A stretch of 64,000 nucleotides of DNA, taken from NCBI GenBank assembly GCA_013399895.1, contig VXBA01001642.1:112619-176618 (forward strand). The letters run 5' to 3'. The notes below the pieces were generated by a model that saw only the letters and a program-made list of their open reading frames with translations, searched no databases and was not told the origin of the DNA. Below are positions 43,301-55,500 of the stretch, piece by piece. The first letter of the stretch is position 1; every line of letters starts with the position of its first letter. The position numbers and the translations under genes were made by a program. This stretch comes from Serilophus lunatus. Lineage: Eukaryota > Chordata > Aves > Passeriformes > Eurylaimidae.

Positions 43301-45435
43301 AGTCCCCGAAGAATGGTGTCTTTGGGCAGCGAACATTCGGGCTTTGTCCAGGGTTGTGAGGAGCGATGCGATCAGTCGCGGCTGTCAGGGGGATGGGGCG
43401 AAGTCCGGAGCGAACGCAAGCGTGTCGCGGGGTTTGCTTTAGGGACGCACAGGGAGCGATGCTTTTATGAGGCAGTGCAAACCTTAGCGCTTTTCCAGAA
43501 CTGAAGAAAGAAACATGAACGTGCCAAAACCCCAAAATTTCGAAGCTCACTGTGGTCATCTAAATACGGATCATTGTAACTGCCTGGCATCTGAATACCA
43601 TAGAAATGTGGGTTGCTTAGAAGTACCCATGATGAAATTGGAGAAACTGTCTAAAATGTGTTTTAACTAATGAGTGTTTTAGCTGTCTCTTTGTTACTTG
43701 CAATTTATTTGAAAAGAGCTAACGGTGGCATCTACTGAAGTGCCAGATGCAATAAAAAATAACTTCTGAACGAACTAAAAGGTTTGGGGTAAACATGTGG
43801 TTTGACTCGTCCAAGCTGTCTTCTTCCAGACCCGCATTTACACGTGCTTTTATAGACTTGAGGCAATAATGAAATGATAGACAAAGGAGCAGAAAGCCTG
43901 CACAAGACCCGGCAATAGACCTCATGCCCAGTATTTACAGGCACTAGGATAACACAGGAGGCTATTGCCTTGGTATTGACTTGTTGCTGTAAGCCAGATA
44001 AGGGGCTACTGCTTTTCAGTGCACTGGCTGCTGTGGCACCTCCTTCCCACAGGACAGTTCTGAAGATAGGCAGCCTTGGTAAAATGAGAGATTTCCCTGT
44101 GTGTTTGCAGCCACTGATTTTGGGCATTGCACCGAGCTGTTTAAGAGGAATGACCATGAGGATCTTGGAAAGGGACAGAGACAGGTATTCTGAACGCCAG
44201 GCTGGGCTGAATTCCAGCCATTGGCAGTTGAGGACTGGCATGAATGTGGTGCTCCTCAGCCTTCCCTCTCCCTCCTGAAACCATGCCTCTGTGGGCAGTG
44301 TCAGTGGCCCTTCTCTTGCCTTGTCCTCCTGGCCTAGAGGAGAAGGTACAGAGGGAAATTACTGTTGGTCTTGTCAGAAGCAAGTATGATGCAGATCTTT
44401 CTCTTGGAAATCTGCCAAATGTTCAGCAGGAGGGCATAATGCATGGAGTATTCTGGCTTTGAATCAAAAAGATCACAGAAAAGTTGACTGCATGGTGGCT
44501 TTCACGCGACTCGGAAGGCTCAGGGTGAGACAGGCTGGAGAAGAATATTTTATGTTGTCTTGGCAGTTTTAATGACTTTTGTGTCCTTCTTACACCCTGG
44601 CATGCCCAAGTATGAGGAGGCAGTGTGGAGAAATATAGAACGAATAAATGCAAATTCACCTTGTGTATATCAAGACACTCTCATCTCTCAGTCTCTTGTG
44701 GAGCACTGAGGAAGAACAGCCATGATTTTTAGAGGAAAATGAATGTACTGACACTTTTCTTCTGATTTTGTTGATCCTTTTTAAAAGTGATGGATGGGAG
44801 CAGCTTTTCTTGCTGTTAAAATTTCAAAAGAGGTGTTACTATGAATACTGCTAAAATAAATAATACCTCTAGAATGCTCTGAATTTAGATTTAGTTCATA
44901 GTATTCTGTATTTAAAAATTGTAAGGCTTGATGTATTAAGCCTTACTTTATCATGCAAGAATTTTAAGACAGATACCTGTGGAAGTCTGTTGGTCTTGGA
45001 AGTCAAGGTAGGAAGAAAAGACAGCACAGAGGAGCCTTGTGAGTTGATGCTTTTATCTCTGCTTGCTGTACTCTCTGTGGAAGAGAGAAGCCTAGGCCTT
45101 ATTTATGCCAGGCTTTCTGTCATCAGTGTGGTTCCCAGTATGTAAGTGTGAACTGGAAGGCTTCCAGTCATGTTTTACACTGCTGTATCCTATGCACTGG
45201 GGGTTATGTGGGTTCTCTGTGAGAGTAGCAGATGCTGGAGGTCCTGTTGTAGGGAGCTCTGGTGGAGGAGGACAAAATAAGCAAAGAAAAGATCTCAGCA
45301 TAACAAAACAATGTATTTGGCTAAAAAAAATGCGTATTTCAAATGCCTGCATGAAAAAAATGGAAGGAATTGCCAACAGGGATAGGTGACCTTGGTTACC
45401 TATATTTGTATGGAAAAATGTTGAAGATGATAAGT
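40327..45435 (+). other. SPIRE1: SPIRE1 intron 1, part 1
   Basis: GC-rich to about 40720, then unique sequence. It holds a separate CpG-rich patch at 43310-43500 and a 9-bp inverted repeat at 44921-44946. Open frames at 43732-44241 (minus, 169 residues) and 43970-44278 (plus) overlap and show no family resemblance. Confidence 0.6.
43310..43500. promoter_or_regulatory. Small CpG-rich patch inside SPIRE1 intron 1
   Basis: About 190 bases with many CpG dinucleotides (GCGATGCGATC, GTCGCGGC, GCGTGTCGCGGGG and others) in a CpG-poor intron. It could be an alternative promoter, an enhancer or a decayed GC-rich insertion. No transcript evidence. Confidence 0.35.
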
Positions 45436-45742
45436 ATCACGGTATCACAGTATCAGCAAAGTTGGAAGAGACCTTAAAGGTCATCAAGTCCAACCCATAA
45501 TCTAACAGCTCATCATCTTAATCATGGCACCAAGTGCCTCACCCAGCCTACTCTTGAACACCTCCAGGGTCGGTGACTCCACCACCTCCCTGTGCAGCCC
45601 ATTCCAATGGCAGATCACCCTTTGTGTGAAGAATTCCTTCCTAATATCAAGTCTAAACCTCCCCTGATGGAGCTTCAGACTGTGTCCTCTTGTTCAGTCA
45701 CCAGTTACCTGAGAAAAGAGACCGACCCCTGCCTGACTACAA
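45436..45742 (-). mobile_element. CR1 LINE 3' end fragment, reverse orientation
   Basis: Plus-strand text 'ggaagagaccttaaaggtcatc', 'aagtccaacccataatc', 'ccaccacctccctgtgcagccc', 'ttccttcctaatatcaagtc' and 'gtgtcctcttgttcagtcacc' is the reverse complement of a CR1 3' end. Inserted in SPIRE1 intron 1, antisense to the gene. The only CR1 copy I saw in this orientation. Confidence 0.9.
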
Positions 45743-47063
45743 GTAAGAAGTGAAGGAATGAAATCTGATTTGGTGTTGTCTGAAAACTGCATTTGTTCCT
45801 AAGGAAAACACAAGAACTTTGAAATTAAAACTTGGAAGAATCGTGGGTTCATGATATTAGTAATGGCTTAAAGATAGCCCATGTACTTTAATAGAAGTTT
45901 TCTGGGCTAACACAGTAAAAATGTTGCTTTAGAAAGGAAAACGGAATTTTAGTTGTCATTGTTAACAGTAATTGAAGAGTAGAGTTAACAACGAAACATC
46001 TGCCATGATGTTGCAGAAAGTTAATATCATGTCCCTGTGGGGCATCACTGGAGAAAGAACAAAGATGCTCTTTTTTGTTTTTTTACAGAAAGAAGGGCTG
46101 GCTGGAGGTGGTAGTTTACCCCGCAGTACGCAGTGAGAGGTAGTGGGTGACACTGGGGTGACACAAGAGGAGATTTGAAAATGAAGACAGAAACAGTGTA
46201 TGATGTGAGAGAGGGAGAGTGCCTTGAACAGGACGATTCAGAGAGCAAGGCTGTGATCAGAGTGACAGGCACTGCAAATGACCTGTGTGGCAGTGGTGTG
46301 AAGAACGAGCCTTACCCAGGTGTGAGCATTTGCCGTGTGTGCGGGAGGTGTGTGGCAGGTGACAAGAAGATTAAAGGCACATAACATCCTGGATCCCTAT
46401 TGGCAATTATCATATCTTTATAAAATTGTGACAGCTTTTTCTTAGTATCTGTTAAAAGGAAACTGAGGAGTGTTTACTCTTTGTTTCTGAACTAGTTTTT
46501 CACATTACAGCATTGGATCTGGTAAGGAGACAAAAAGAGTATTATCCTATTCCTGATAAAACCTTAAGCTAGCTTGCATGACACATATGAGTATGTTACT
46601 GAATTTTATTACTGTGCACTTTAACAGGAACGAAAGGAGATGAGTCACTCCGTACAGTGTAAATACAAGACTGCAGAAACATGGCTGAGGAAGAGAAGAA
46701 ATAAGAGAATTCCTTTTTCAGCTACTTGAGAGAGTTTATTAACAACCGGTGAAAGTTCTTAACAGATGCAACAGTGCTTTGTTACCAATTTAGAAAAGCT
46801 GTAACCAGCTTGAAACTCTGTATCTATCAAACATGATGGGAGAAACTGCTGGTGACTTCAGTGGAGTCAGAATTCTGACAGTAGCACACATACTTGTTGG
46901 ATGAGCAGGCAGTTGGGTAGGTCCAGGAAAAATTAGAGTATGATTAGAGTAACAGACATTTACAAAAAAAAAAAAAAAAATTGAGACCCATGAATTCTGC
47001 AAATACACAATTTTTTTTGTAAAGGGTTGGAAAAAAGTGAGTGTAGTATCTGTATTTAAGCAT

Positions 47064-47125
47064 CTACAGAAGAGACTGGCAGATACAAATTATGCTACAG
47101 AAGAGACTGGCAGATACAAATGATG
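47064..47125. repeat. 31-bp tandem duplication
   Basis: Two adjacent copies of a 31-base unit beginning CTACAGAAGAGACTGGCAGA, at 47064-47094 and 47095-47125, differing at one base (TTATG versus TGATG). A recent local duplication. Confidence 0.9.
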
Positions 47126-48218
47126 CTCAGGAGCACTCAGGATTTACTATGGTATTTTCTTAGAGTAACAAAAATGGATGTGATCTATAGGGAGACTTAC
47201 AGGTTTGCTAAAGAAAGTGAGCAGAGGAACATAAAAAAGTCATATGGTGAGCACAGACTTTTGTAGAGTAGAAATGAGACTAAATGAAGAGTGACCATTT
47301 AATTATATCTTAGAAGGTAGCACTAACGTAGCATGGATTTGTTAATTTGCAGTTTTAAAAATATTTTGATTACAAAATTTAACAAGGTAGTTAACACATA
47401 AGATCTCTCAGTCATTCATTACCTTTGCTTTTGCAATGTACAAGAGGATTGCTTATGACTGTATGAAATGAGAAGTAGTTTCAGTAAAGTGTTGAATAGA
47501 GAGAAATGAAGGCATGAAAATAGATTGATGCAGGGAAGGAAAGTCCTGACTGCCTTTGGTCTAGAAACCTCTGTAAGAATCTTCCTTATATTCTCTTACA
47601 ATTTTTACAGTTTCTTTCTCTTTCCTCTTCCAAGCATAAAAATGAGTCGTATAATTAATAAGTCATCAGCTGTAGGCTGATACAGAAATCATGAGTCATA
47701 TCCAAAAAGCACCAAGCTAGAAAAGCTCATCCCATTTCTTGTTGCCTTCTAATTACAGTTTAAAGGAAGGATGTGTTGATCCTCAAACCTGAGTGTTTTT
47801 CTTAAAAACACGGACCTCTGTGCTCACTGTTCCAAGGGACCTCCAATTACCTCTTCTGATCCAGTCTGCTTCCTTCCACCTCCTCATATTCTCACTCTTT
47901 TTGACCTTCTTCCCTGCAGCCTGATGTGTCTTACTTCTAGGCTATACTTTACCTATATAGAGTTTTGTCTTTTTCACTTTTTTTCCCGTTTCTTTTTATC
48001 ATGCAAGTTTTCAGTGCCCTCCTCTGTTTATGTTGTAATAGCCATCCTCTGACAGAATTTTGGCTCGCTCCTCCTACATCAATATTTTCCTCTCCATTTA
48101 ATTTTGAATCCAGTTCTTGGTATATTCATTTCTTTTTTTTTTTTTTTTAATTGCATGGTTGTGTTTGCTTTCTTCTTTTATTCCCTTTCCATCTTAACTC
48201 TTGACAAATTTGACAGAT

Positions 48219-48291
48219 TTGGTAACTAATCTGACCAGTCTCAGATTAGTCACCAACTTTTCGGTTTTTGGTAACTCCGAAGTTACCAAAA
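48219..48291. repeat. Pair of adjacent inverted repeats (double hairpin)
   Basis: Hairpin 1: arms 48219-48234 and 48241-48256, 16 bp with one mismatch, 6-nt loop. Hairpin 2: arms 48266-48276 and 48281-48291, 11 bp perfect, 4-nt loop. All four arms share the motif TTGGTAACT (one copy TTGGTGACT), in alternating orientation. Confidence 0.85.
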
Positions 48292-51200
48292 CTCCCGTTT
48301 CTGCAATCAGATGATTAAATGTGAGTCTGAACTGTTCCTCATTCTCTTAAGGGCAGGGAAAAGCTTACTATTGCACCTGCAATGCCTCTTGAAGATATAG
48401 AAGCTAGAAAACAGATGCAAATTCAGCTTAGTGATAATTTGTGTGCGTGACTAGAGACTGTTCAATTTAAGGAGTTGGAATTAGTGACTCTCATGTTCTT
48501 CCTTGCTCCTTTTCCTTGTGTTAGCCCCTATGTTCCTTCTTTGGCCATCTCTTCCAGTGTCCTCCAGGACATAGAGGCAGTGGCTGTCATTACTGAAGAC
48601 AACCTGAGTGCTGCTGTTGTGGCAACAGCAGTTTGATTTCACTCCGAACCTGCAATGGGCTGTGACATGGAATTATAATATTAATCTTTAACACAAAATG
48701 AGTTTCAGGTTTGTTGCCAACGCATACATCAGCCATAATGTTGCCAGAAAATCAGTGCTTATAATTTCAGTTCTGGAAGAAGCTGTCTTGAAGGAAATGC
48801 CTGTGGGTCTGTGCAGAGGAATCTGAGACACTAGAGGAAGGCTAGAGAGGTGCTCTGAGCTGCAGGGTTCTTAGAGCAGCTGGTTATTGCTGAAACAGCA
48901 GCTCTGTGATTGTGGTGTCACATCACTAAGGTCAACTTTGTAGCTTAATTTTTCTTGAGATAGTGGAGTGCCAATGGTTTTGCACGTCCATCCTGTGTCA
49001 GTCCATTCTAACATACTGAGTTGTCTATTTTGATTTTAAAACTCAGTCTTAATATGTGCTTCTTACCACTGATAGGAGTGCAGGAAGTTCCTGCCTTAGG
49101 GGATGAGACAGTGTTCCCTAGTGCTTAATGAAAGCTTGTCATGACTCCTCTTATTGAGGATTTGAAGTACGAGTAATTTTCAAATAGAAGTTTTTAATAA
49201 CAAAAAACACATGTGAAGGTTTGGGATTTTTTTTTTTAATTTTCCTGGCAAATGTGTCTCTCTGAAGATTGTTTTCAGAAATACAGGAAACCTCCAATGG
49301 AAAACACTTTCCTTCTAACAAAAACCACTCATTTTTTTTGCATTTCAACAAGCAGAGGGTGAAAAGTCATATAATCTTCCAAACTGTAATTTGTTTATAA
49401 ACTGAAGTTGACAGTTAAAGTTATGCTGTTTAGCAGTCATGAATGCATTAGCTACTGTTTGAAAGCTGTCATGGAAAATTGCTGTTGAATATTTTTTGGT
49501 AATAAGAGTGGTGACAATGCTACATAGATGAATATCTAGCTGAAAGGTTCTGAAGTCTGGAGAAGTCTGCATCTATGTTAAGAAGAAGAAGCTGAAATGA
49601 TTTTTTAAGGCTTCACCTGTTTACCACAGAGGCACTTAATATTACTTAAAATAGTCTCTGTCTGTAATATTATGACTTCTTATAGGGATTTTTTTTTTCT
49701 ACCAGTGCAAATAAAGAAAACCCTTAGGCTACATTTATGTGCTTCTGCTTTTTCAGTCATTTCAGCTGAAGAAAGAAGAAATTTGTACTCCATCGAGTAT
49801 AAATAAAGCCAATATAAGTAAATTTGCTTGCAGGGGCCATATAAAAGCAAATTCATTATAGTCCTGATAGATGCATGCACGTGCATTAATAATGTTGTTA
49901 ATGATCATTTCAGAAATGTAGTAGATTCCTGGTGGAGGGTGTTCATAAGTCACTTGAGGACTCAAGGTGTACAGAGGCATGTGGAATGGTATGGTTAATA
50001 ATTACCATAATGCAGTATATATTGGAATGTTGTAAGTCACTTAGTAGTTTGCACCTGTCTAGAGTAATGTCTGCAGTGCATTTGAACTGATGAGGCTTCA
50101 ACTACTTGTTGTTCCCTCTTCCCGCCCCAGCACACGCAATCATGACAATACAGTTGTGTTTTTTTGGTATAAATAGGATTAAATAATTAAGTTTAAGATG
50201 TTCCCTATATTTTTATAATAAAACAAAAAATTAGTTATGACTTGATTTTGATATCACCATATTTGAAATAAGGGAAGTTTCCAGAGTTTGAGTACTTTTC
50301 CTGGAAGAACAGCGTTCATAGCAGTAATTCAAAGATCTATCAAAGGAGCTGTGAGATAAGCTTCTTGCTGGTACTTTCAGGGATTCAAATCTTGTCTTTA
50401 TTGTGTTGGGCTGAGCTGATTTATTTGTTTTCTGTGCTTCAGGATTTGTTTAGGACTTGTATTAAAAGGATCTTCATAGGGTCTCAGCAACAAGTACTTT
50501 GTTTGTGCTATGGGGAGAATCTAGTGGAGAGTTTGACTCTGTTAGACCGTAGAAGATGCAAGTCCAGATATTTTAAATTATCATTGACTCCAAACATTGG
50601 TGGCCATTGCATCATTGTGGGTTTAAATAGGTACTTTTTTTTCTGAAGTAGTAATTTTTTTTAAAAAAGAGTACTTTTGTCTAAAAAAGGCTTTTTCTTT
50701 TTTTTTTCTCCCTGCCTTGAATACATTTCTGTGAATTAGTCTTGTATCATCTTGTATCCTGGAGATGACACGTTGTTTTGGTCATCTGTCATACGAGTTT
50801 CACAAAAATAGCCCCTGATATTAATTAATCTCCTGATAATCCTAGGAGTAGTTAAAAAACATTCTCAGCAAATTTCTCCTGTTTGTATCTTATAACAATC
50901 ACATGAATGTTGCTATTCTAAACACAAAAAATCTCTTATGTGGATCTCTAAGGGAATCAACCAGAGGCACCAGTCCTTTTGAAAAGATAATATGTGATAC
51001 AGAAGCTGCCTTTTTAACTCACTCTTCTGCTTTTTCTTTTGAAGCCAGACACCAGTGCTAAGCATTCAGCCTACACTGGCAACAGTTCAAAAGGAAGGTA
51101 AACAACTTTCACTGTTAGGTGATGTTCTCTGTTCATTCAAGATGTGTTTGGCCTTGAGTTTCAAAGGGAAGGTGACCAGTTTGGTATGACAAATTAATCT

Positions 51201-52468
51201 TTGTTTCCTATGCAGACTCTTCCCCAGTGCTGAGCGTTTTGCATGCTGTTCACATGCGACATATGAAGTCAGGATGATCCCTCACTCCTCTGTGCAGACA
51301 TCGTGCTGACCAGTTGGTTGAACTTCCTTGGGCTTGTCAGCCAGTCTGATAAAACAGCCCTCCCAGTTATGGCTACAAAGTGCAGGCTTTTTCTAACTAC
51401 TGCAGGAAACCCTTGGCAGGCATCCCTTGGAGCGTACGCTCTCAGAGCACACACAGTCAAGTGAATGCATCCTGTTCTAGTGTTTGACCATGTGAGGACT
51501 CAGAGTTGTGTCACATGTTTCCTGGGGTCTGTGCCATCAAACCCAAAGTTGCAAATTTTAAACTAGCAGTGTGTGTTCAATGCAGCTGAAAAGCTAAGGC
51601 AAAAGGAGTAAATTTCAATTGTCTGTTTGCTTTGAAATTAAAGTTTTGTGTAGGTCCCCTTTCAAATTAATGGATTGCTATGGAATACTTAACTTTCTTG
51701 AATATAATTTTTCCAACAGAAAATCATTCTGTCAGAATTGCTTTGCCCTACTTTGATGGGGATTGTTAATAAAAAATTATAAACTTGCTGCTTTTAGTGA
51801 CAAGACAGTTTCCTAATATGCTATGAAATGTCATTCTTCTTTTTGGTAAGCTGTCAAGCCACTTTTGTATAAAACTTTTTTGTCTTTGAGAAAAGTGAGA
51901 TTTCACTTTGATGAAACATTCAGAAATTTAATTTTTCTACATTATGCAAATTCCAAAGTGATGTTCCTGAACTCTTGAGGAAATGCAAAATTGACAAGAG
52001 GGACTTATGAAAATAGTACAGTAACTTTTCAACTTTAATTTTCTTGAACTTCATGATGTTGTTGAACTCTTTGATATCCCAGAAGTATTAGATGAAACAG
52101 TGGCTTTTCCTGGGTTTATGAATTAATGTTGTTTTTTCTCTTGAAATAATTATTTGCTACTGCTTAATTTAAGCCAATGTGTTTTCATGTTCTCTCCATA
52201 GCCAAACATCAGTCATACAATTTAAATAGTGAAGCCGGGCATTAAAGACTCAACTTTTTAAAAGGGAGTATTGTGAAAGATCCAAATAAAAAGGGTAGGG
52301 CCTTCTTGTTGTTGTCTGTGGTGCTTATATATAATAATGACATTATGGAAATGTGTGATTCAAGAAAGACAAAGAATATTTGGCAATTATTCGAAAACCT
52401 CTAAGTTTTTAACTTTTATTTTTTCCATCATCTTTTACTTAATCTGAAACCTTTTTTTTCTGTTACAG

Positions 52469-52503
52469 ATAAATCGGCCCGTTTACACTGCACAGAAATG
52501 GAG
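52469..52503 (+). other. Candidate cryptic exon in SPIRE1 intron 1
   Basis: A 35-nt block between a strong acceptor (CCTTTTTTTTCTGTTACAG) and a consensus donor (GAG|GTAAGA). In the SPIRE1 exon 1 phase it reads DKSARLHCTEME without a stop, but it would shift the downstream frame. May be an alternative or noncoding exon, or chance. Confidence 0.25.
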
Positions 52504-55500
52504 GTAAGAGAAATATTTAGTGTTGTCTACTAGTGCTGGTTTAGCTCAGCTCTTTTGCATTAACTTATATTGTAGATGTGGTGCACTTATAGTGTGTAGT
52601 TACTGTTGCAAGGTGGTACTGTGTGTGTTGTATTTATGACTTTTGTTGACAGCTGCATTAATGTGCCTTAACATGGGCTATTTAGTCTTAATGTTCAGAA
52701 ACAGAGGAAGGAAAGGCTGTGTGGTTTTTCAAAAACAAGATTAGAGGTATGCTATGCAGCCAATGTAATTTCTTATGGTACTAATTTATTTATATGTATG
52801 TATTTAGCATAATATTTAATTTAGGTGGCTTGTCTTGGATAAATTCTCCTGTTTTACCAGCTTTAGAAAAAAACGAATAGGTGGTGAAATAAATAATCAG
52901 TGTTTATGGAATGGCTTGGAGGCTGTTGACAACCTGAGATTTGAATGGAAGCAGAGAATATAAGTTATCTCAGGGTTGTTTGTCCCTCTAAAGACATCCT
53001 GATTTCAGATACTTTAAATATTTCCTTTAATTGATCACTTGGCAATGCTTTGGGTCCCAAGAAATACTGTTTTGTGTTGTGTTGGGGTAGCAACAGAAAC
53101 ACAAATCTAGTTAAATCTGCTTTGTTTATATCTTGACCATTATTTGTATCTTTGATACTAAGTTGTGACTTGTGTTCTAAGAATGTTCAAACTATCTTGT
53201 GTCAGATTCATAGATTTAATCCAAGACTGAAAGAAAAACTAGATACAATGCCTAGTTGAACAAGATGTAGAGTCATAGTATATTTTTTATTACCATACAG
53301 AGTAAATAATACAGTCTACTCCTTATATACACTTTTGCAGCATTAAATACAATTTCTATGTCCTTTGCAGGGCAGCCTTTTCTCACTGCCTTTGAACTTT
53401 CTTTGAAATGTAAAACTGAGTTTTTACTTCAACTGTTCCATCAGTACTTCAGGCTGAGCCTGGAGATGGGACAAGGGAAGCATCTTAATTGGTGGATTGT
53501 CTGCTTTCTCATCAATAATACATATGAAGGTGACAAACTGGTTACCAATGGTTTATATGTAGATAAACTCTGCATGATAACGGCTGGTTTAAAGACAAAA
53601 TAAAAGGCCATCTAATTCAGCTACAAATGGTAAAATGGGAATGCCATCCAGGTTTTTTGCAAGTATTATAAATCCAGAAATGTACTTTCTACGTCATACA
53701 GTGTAAGAAGTAATTCCTAACAGATGTAAGAACAGAAATTGGAAGTAGGTGTGTTTTATTTCTTCACATGGTTCCGTTTAAGCAAATGCATCCTTGTTCT
53801 ATTTCAGCCTTTGTAAAATCTCAGTTCACAAATCTAATCCCTTACTTACAAATTATAGTCTGTTGTGTCATTTGCTTTGCATACTAAATATCATTTGCAA
53901 TTTTGCTTTGTGTTTTTTGTAAGGAAGGTAGTGAAAGGCCCCAATACTAAAAACACAGATAATAAACCCCTGTTCAAATATTTTTAGCAAAAAAAACCCA
54001 CTTCATTTTGGGAAAGTAAAAGTGCTCTTGTTTTAAATAAAAATGCCTAGTGAGAGTCAGTTGAATATGTTATACTTCATCTTTCATGGGAAGAGAGTTT
54101 TTTTAGTTTTGATATTTCAAAAATATTTAGTGTTGATAGTCAAAAAGAAAAGCAGATTAGAATTTCCCATGAGACAGAGGCTTCATTTTAAAATGTCTCT
54201 AATAAGCAGCACTGTGACCATTAGCATATCGACTCGTCTCTTTATCTTTGTCATTTTGAAGGAATCTGTGAAGAAGTCAATGGCTTTTTCCTCTTCAAAA
54301 TTCCTTTGGGGTTGCAGCACTAGACTTGAAGTTGATGATGTTTGTGTTTTTCAGAACTAGGAATTCAGCAGAGACAGCTCATTTCACTTTTTTGATTCCT
54401 ATATGAAAGAGAATATTCCTGTATGTAAGAGAATATGGCCTGATTGAGCATACCAGAATATGTGGGGAACTTCTTAAAATCTTATCTAAGAACAATCATA
54501 ACTTTTTTTATTTTTGCAAAACATCCTGTAAACTATCCTGAATTGAAACACCTTCTATTTCAAGCCAGCAATATGAGTGGTCTGTCAAGTTCAGAGTCCA
54601 GGTGCTGTAGCCATAACAGGAAGATGAGAGTAAGGGATAAAGTGACCTTATTTAATCTGCACCTGCCTATAACTCTGTTATGTACATAATGATAGCACTC
54701 CTTAGTCATCTCAGCCAGGGTGGTGAAGGTTATATAAAATATGCCAGCCTCGTTTGTAAATATTTAGTGCTCATATAGAAAGCATTCTGTGAATGCAAAG
54801 TGATTCATATGTAGGAAGGTTTAATTGCTGTGTATTTGAAGAGACCCACCTAACTGAGCCCAGGCCTGTTGTGTGTGGTTAAGCAGCATGCACACCAATA
54901 TAAAGGTACACTCAGCCTCTCACGTTTGCTTCAGAGTCGGAAAGGAGCTGAAGAGCCTGTCCCAAACAGTGGTGAATGGACTGCTCAACACCATTCAGTT
55001 TGTGTCAAATCATAAAGGAATCAATTGTAGAGATGTTCTAGGGAGACTTCGTGTGCAAATTCTATTCATGATCTATCAGTTAGATGTGTCTCTGTTAAAT
55101 ATCTCAACACACAGTAAAAATTATAGTTCTTGTCTATGGAGATAATTTTTTTAACCTTTTCACTGGGAACTTGACTATATTTCGGATAATAATTCAGGGA
55201 AATAAATATATAGGTTATAAGAATACAGTGTTTGCTTTGGTACAAATAAGAATATACTTTTTAGTTCGATGTACTGATGCAAATAAAATAAAACACCCTG
55301 CTCATGCAGATGAAAATGAGAACATGTATTTAATAGCACAGAATGTTAGGATTTCAAAAGAGGTGTCATAATTTTGCATTAAAAGCAATGCCACACCTAT
55401 ATTAAAGTGTGTTACCTGCTCATAATTCAAGCACTGTAAAATATGTATTTAGCATATGCTAATATCTAAGATTCATTTTTTTATTCGTGTTGAGTGTAAA

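Larger units (their letters stand above)
45743..52468 (+). other. SPIRE1: SPIRE1 intron 1, part 2
   Basis: Unique AT-rich sequence with a 17-base A run (46964-46980), a 31-bp tandem duplication (47064-47125), a T run (48133-48148), a double hairpin (48219-48291) and an exon-like block (51049-51097). No recognisable coding exon. Confidence 0.6.

Noticed and set aside
43732..44241. 169-residue minus-strand open frame, the longest without N apart from real genes
   Set aside because: No splice sites, no domain, overlapped by a plus-strand frame, and about one such frame is expected by chance in a window of this size.
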